Below are positions 13,945-15,835 of a DNA stretch of 15,835 nucleotides, one piece after another. The position numbers were made by a program, and so were the translations under genes. Position 1 is the first letter of the stretch. Each line of letters begins with the position of its first letter. Source of the stretch: CAZYAK01 sp964645935 (GTDB lineage: Bacteria > Patescibacteriota > Gracilibacteria > Peribacterales > Peribacteraceae); contig CAZYAK010000030.1 in NCBI GenBank assembly GCA_964645935.1, forward strand, positions 1-15,835, read 5' to 3'. The notes under the pieces were generated by a model. The model had not been told where the DNA came from. It ran no database searches and saw only the letters and a program-made list of their open reading frames with translations.

Positions 13945-15291
13945 ATGAGTCCCCTCAATGAGGAAGACGCCCCACTGACGTCGATCAACTCACAGCCGCT
14001 CGCTTCCTCCCGGGACCCACGGGTCCATCTGCAGGTGTGGCCCAAGCAGACGTTCACGCGAGAGGGGTACAGGACGATGTGCCTGGAGCGTGCACGGCAG
14101 TTCTCGGGTGCGGTCATCTTCAACGCGCTCGATGGCGTTGTGGGGGATTCGTCGTATTCCGAGGCACTCGTTGAGGACGACGAGGACGGTACCCGCGTGA
14201 TCGTGGCTTGTAACTACAACCACCATGGCGAGGAAGAGGACCCGAACACGCCGGCCACCTGTGAGCAGCTGATGATCGCGGATCTCTGTGAGGGCACCCG
14301 CGCTCGGATTTGGCACGGGCTCGAGGGCGAGAGCGTGACCCAGATGTACCAGGACTGGGAGAATGGCGAGGTCCGTACCGAGGGTGTCACGGAGATCAAC
14401 GACGTCAACGATTGTGACCCAGACTGTTGCGTGAGTTACTGGTACCGGCTGCACCGCGCGGACATCGCGCGTTGGCGCGTCAGCAATAGCCCGGAAGACT
14501 TGCGTCGTTGGCAGCGGGTCGAAAGCCTCGTGCGTCTGGAGGGGCTCGTGGATCGGAAGGCCGGCATCTGCAAGATGGACCTATCCAACCCGCTCGTGGC
14601 GGAGATGGCGTGGATGTTCGAGCCCTACTTCTCGCACCGCAATGGCGTGCCTGTGATGTGCGCAGAGGAGTTCAAAGCAGTTATTGTTGAGGTATGTACC
14701 CGCATCGACCGGTACATCGAGGGAGACGCCGAGAGCCGTGAGCTGGACCTGCGCAGTACTCCTGTGTCCGGCGTGATCTGCGGCGAGGAGGTTGCCTTCG
14801 TAGACGAGAGCCAGAGCGGCCCCTACGCCAAGGTGCTGGAGGTGAATCGTGGCAAGCGCATCGTGGTGAGCGTCCGCGAGGCGCAAATCCCCGATCCGGA
14901 AAGAAGCCCCCCACTCGGAGTGGACGGACTGCCGAAGAAGGATGCACAGGCGCCGCTGGTGCATCGCTACTTCTACACAATCGTGATGGCAGACTACCAG
15001 GATGTTCCGCTGGCCAGGCAGCCCGTGACCTTCGACTTCAGGCGCATCTACGCCACGCTCAATCGTGGGCTTCGTCCCGGATCCAAGACCCGCTGGAGCG
15101 GCCGGTGGAACGCCGGCGGCAGTCCGCGCGACGAGGGCACCACCCAGACGCCCCAGGAGGTCGCCAATGTTATCCGCAGTCTCCGTGTTTTCGTGACGGA
15201 AACGCAAGTCGGCGACCACGACGATGATCTCTCACACATATTCGTGGAGGAGGGTGTGCGCGCGCGGCGGAATCCACCGTATATGCACTGA
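13945..15291 (+). CDS. Hypothetical protein of unknown family
   Basis: I do not recognise this 448-residue protein. It has no signal peptide or membrane helix and looks cytoplasmic and acidic, with clusters such as EDDEDG and GDHDDDLSH. It has nine or more cysteines, including a group at 157, 161 and 162 (NDCDPDCCVSYWYRLH) that could bind metal. A central helical part (about 165-265) contains RRWQRVESLVRLEGLVDRKA. A strand-rich part follows (about 275-350), then a Gly/Arg/Thr-rich loop (TRWSGRWNAGGSPRDEGTT) and a final helix. A GTG at 13891 is in frame but lies on the TATACT promoter element, so the ATG at 13945 is preferred. The next gene starts 3 nt after its stop, which suggests a joint function. 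Codon use is like the neighbours. Confidence 0.8.
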   Translation: MSPLNEEDAPLTSINSQPLASSRDPRVHLQVWPKQTFTREGYRTMCLERARQFSGAVIFNALDGVVGDSSYSEALVEDDEDGTRVIVACNYNHHGEEEDPNTPATCEQLMIADLCEGTRARIWHGLEGESVTQMYQDWENGEVRTEGVTEINDVNDCDPDCCVSYWYRLHRADIARWRVSNSPEDLRRWQRVESLVRLEGLVDRKAGICKMDLSNPLVAEMAWMFEPYFSHRNGVPVMCAEEFKAVIVEVCTRIDRYIEGDAESRELDLRSTPVSGVICGEEVAFVDESQSGPYAKVLEVNRGKRIVVSVREAQIPDPERSPPLGVDGLPKKDAQAPLVHRYFYTIVMADYQDVPLARQPVTFDFRRIYATLNRGLRPGSKTRWSGRWNAGGSPRDEGTTQTPQEVANVIRSLRVFVTETQVGDHDDDLSHIFVEEGVRARRNPPYMH

Positions 15292-15294
15292 GCC

Positions 15295-15835
15295 GTGAAG
15301 ACGATCGACCTGAGCCGGTACGACCTGGAGGAAGTGGAGCACGGCGCCCACGGCTCCATGAGCACGCTCGTGCGCCTGCACGCGTCCTTGCGCAGCGCGA
15401 CGCGCGACCGCGTGCTGCACCTGGTACGCAGGACCTGCAAGCCGAGCACCCAGTACAGGAAGCTGGCTGCCCCGGCGCATGTGGAACAGGTGCGCAGGCG
15501 CCTCCTGGAGATCGGTGTCCCGACCGTGCCCACCTGCCGCCTCCACCGGGCTTCCGGCGACCTGTACATGACGGACCTCACGGAGAACGGCGATCGCTTT
15601 GTCTTTTCCTCCCGCAATGTCCCTTTCGATGCCCAGGGCTTCGCACAGGCGCGTTGCGAGCGGGCAGGCCCCGCGGATCCTTCCGCCCGCCTCGTGCTTC
15701 TGCGGGCCGTGACGGGATACGCCGTGACCTGCGGGGAGCAGGGTCTATCCATCGACGCGGACGACGCGTTCTTCTTTCGCACGCGTAAGACCGATAAGAA
15801 CGATGCCGACGCGCTCATCGGGGATCTCAAGCACG
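15295..15835 (+). CDS. Hypothetical protein, partial at right edge
   Basis: A frame beginning with GTG at 15295 stays open for 180 codons to the window end. It starts three bases after the previous stop, which implies translational coupling. The first in-frame ATG is later, at 15361, but would discard a good N-terminus (KTIDLSRYDLEEVEHG). I do not recognise a family with confidence. The central stretch VEQVRRRLLEIGVPTVPT followed by GDLYMTDLTENGD, and the later GLSIDADDAFFF with ALIGDLKH near the edge, faintly recall kinase-like (aminoglycoside phosphotransferase-type) N-lobe, hinge and metal-binding blocks. That is weak pattern resemblance only. The opposite-strand open frame here is a shadow. 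Confidence 0.7.
   Translation, partial: MKTIDLSRYDLEEVEHGAHGSMSTLVRLHASLRSATRDRVLHLVRRTCKPSTQYRKLAAPAHVEQVRRRLLEIGVPTVPTCRLHRASGDLYMTDLTENGDRFVFSSRNVPFDAQGFAQARCERAGPADPSARLVLLRAVTGYAVTCGEQGLSIDADDAFFFRTRKTDKNDADALIGDLKH

Noticed and set aside
1..15835. TGA reassignment as in some candidate phyla
   Set aside because: TGA ends 11 of 13 visible genes at sensible family lengths and no conserved gene is interrupted by TGA.
1..15835. CRISPR array, insertion sequence or prophage
   Set aside because: I found no regularly spaced direct repeats, terminal inverted repeats with a transposase, or phage or integrase genes.

Overview
This window is GC-rich, densely coding bacterial chromosome. It holds about fourteen protein genes on both strands and one tRNA gene. 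The lineage cannot be fixed from the sequence alone. A sortase, a class A penicillin-binding protein, an SLH-like C-terminus and mostly absent Shine-Dalgarno sequences would suit a Gram-positive-type or candidate-phylum (Patescibacteria, for example Peregrinibacteria-like) bacterium; this placement is tentative. The code looks standard: 11 of the 13 visible stop codons are TGA, so TGA is not reassigned. No transposase, integrase, phage gene or CRISPR array is visible.

Layout. 1-83: the 3' end of a gene with an SLH-like C-terminus. 159-491: a CsaA-like tRNA-binding-domain protein, ending at a bidirectional hairpin terminator shared with a converging operon. 2685-551 (minus): an ECF sigma factor and a membrane-anchored, putative anti-sigma partner, overlapping by ATGA. 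2686-2952: a divergent regulatory region with an AT-rich island and several inverted repeats. 2953-6922: a bifunctional PBP1A-type peptidoglycan synthase, then a YyaL/DUF255 thioredoxin-fold protein. 7056-7141 (minus): tRNA-Leu(UAA). 8529-7261 (minus): a sortase with a long cytoplasmic N-terminal extension and a near-consensus, probably leaderless promoter. 9742-8651 (minus): MnmA. 9863-11658: a DUF2157 membrane protein and its GDYXXLXY partner, overlapping by GTGA. 11693-12763: release factor 1. 12838-13788: a methyltransferase with Trm13-type motifs. 13945-15835: an unrecognised 448-residue protein followed three bases later by a GTG-started gene that runs off the window.

How the genes fit together. 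Three themes appear. The first is the cell envelope: SLH-like protein, PBP, sortase, membrane-anchored sigma regulator and DUF2157/GDYXXLXY pair. The second is translation and tRNA: CsaA-like protein, tRNA-Leu, MnmA, RF1 and Trm13-like methyltransferase. The third is the unknown pair at the right edge. Most genes have their own start signals. In five of about ten genes not coupled to an upstream gene, a TANNNT hexamer lies 6-9 nt before the chosen start codon, which suggests leaderless or near-leaderless transcripts are common here.

The best candidates for something undescribed are the 448-residue protein and its coupled neighbour, the Trm13-like methyltransferase in a bacterium, and the sigma/anti-sigma pair with an unrecognised extracytoplasmic domain.
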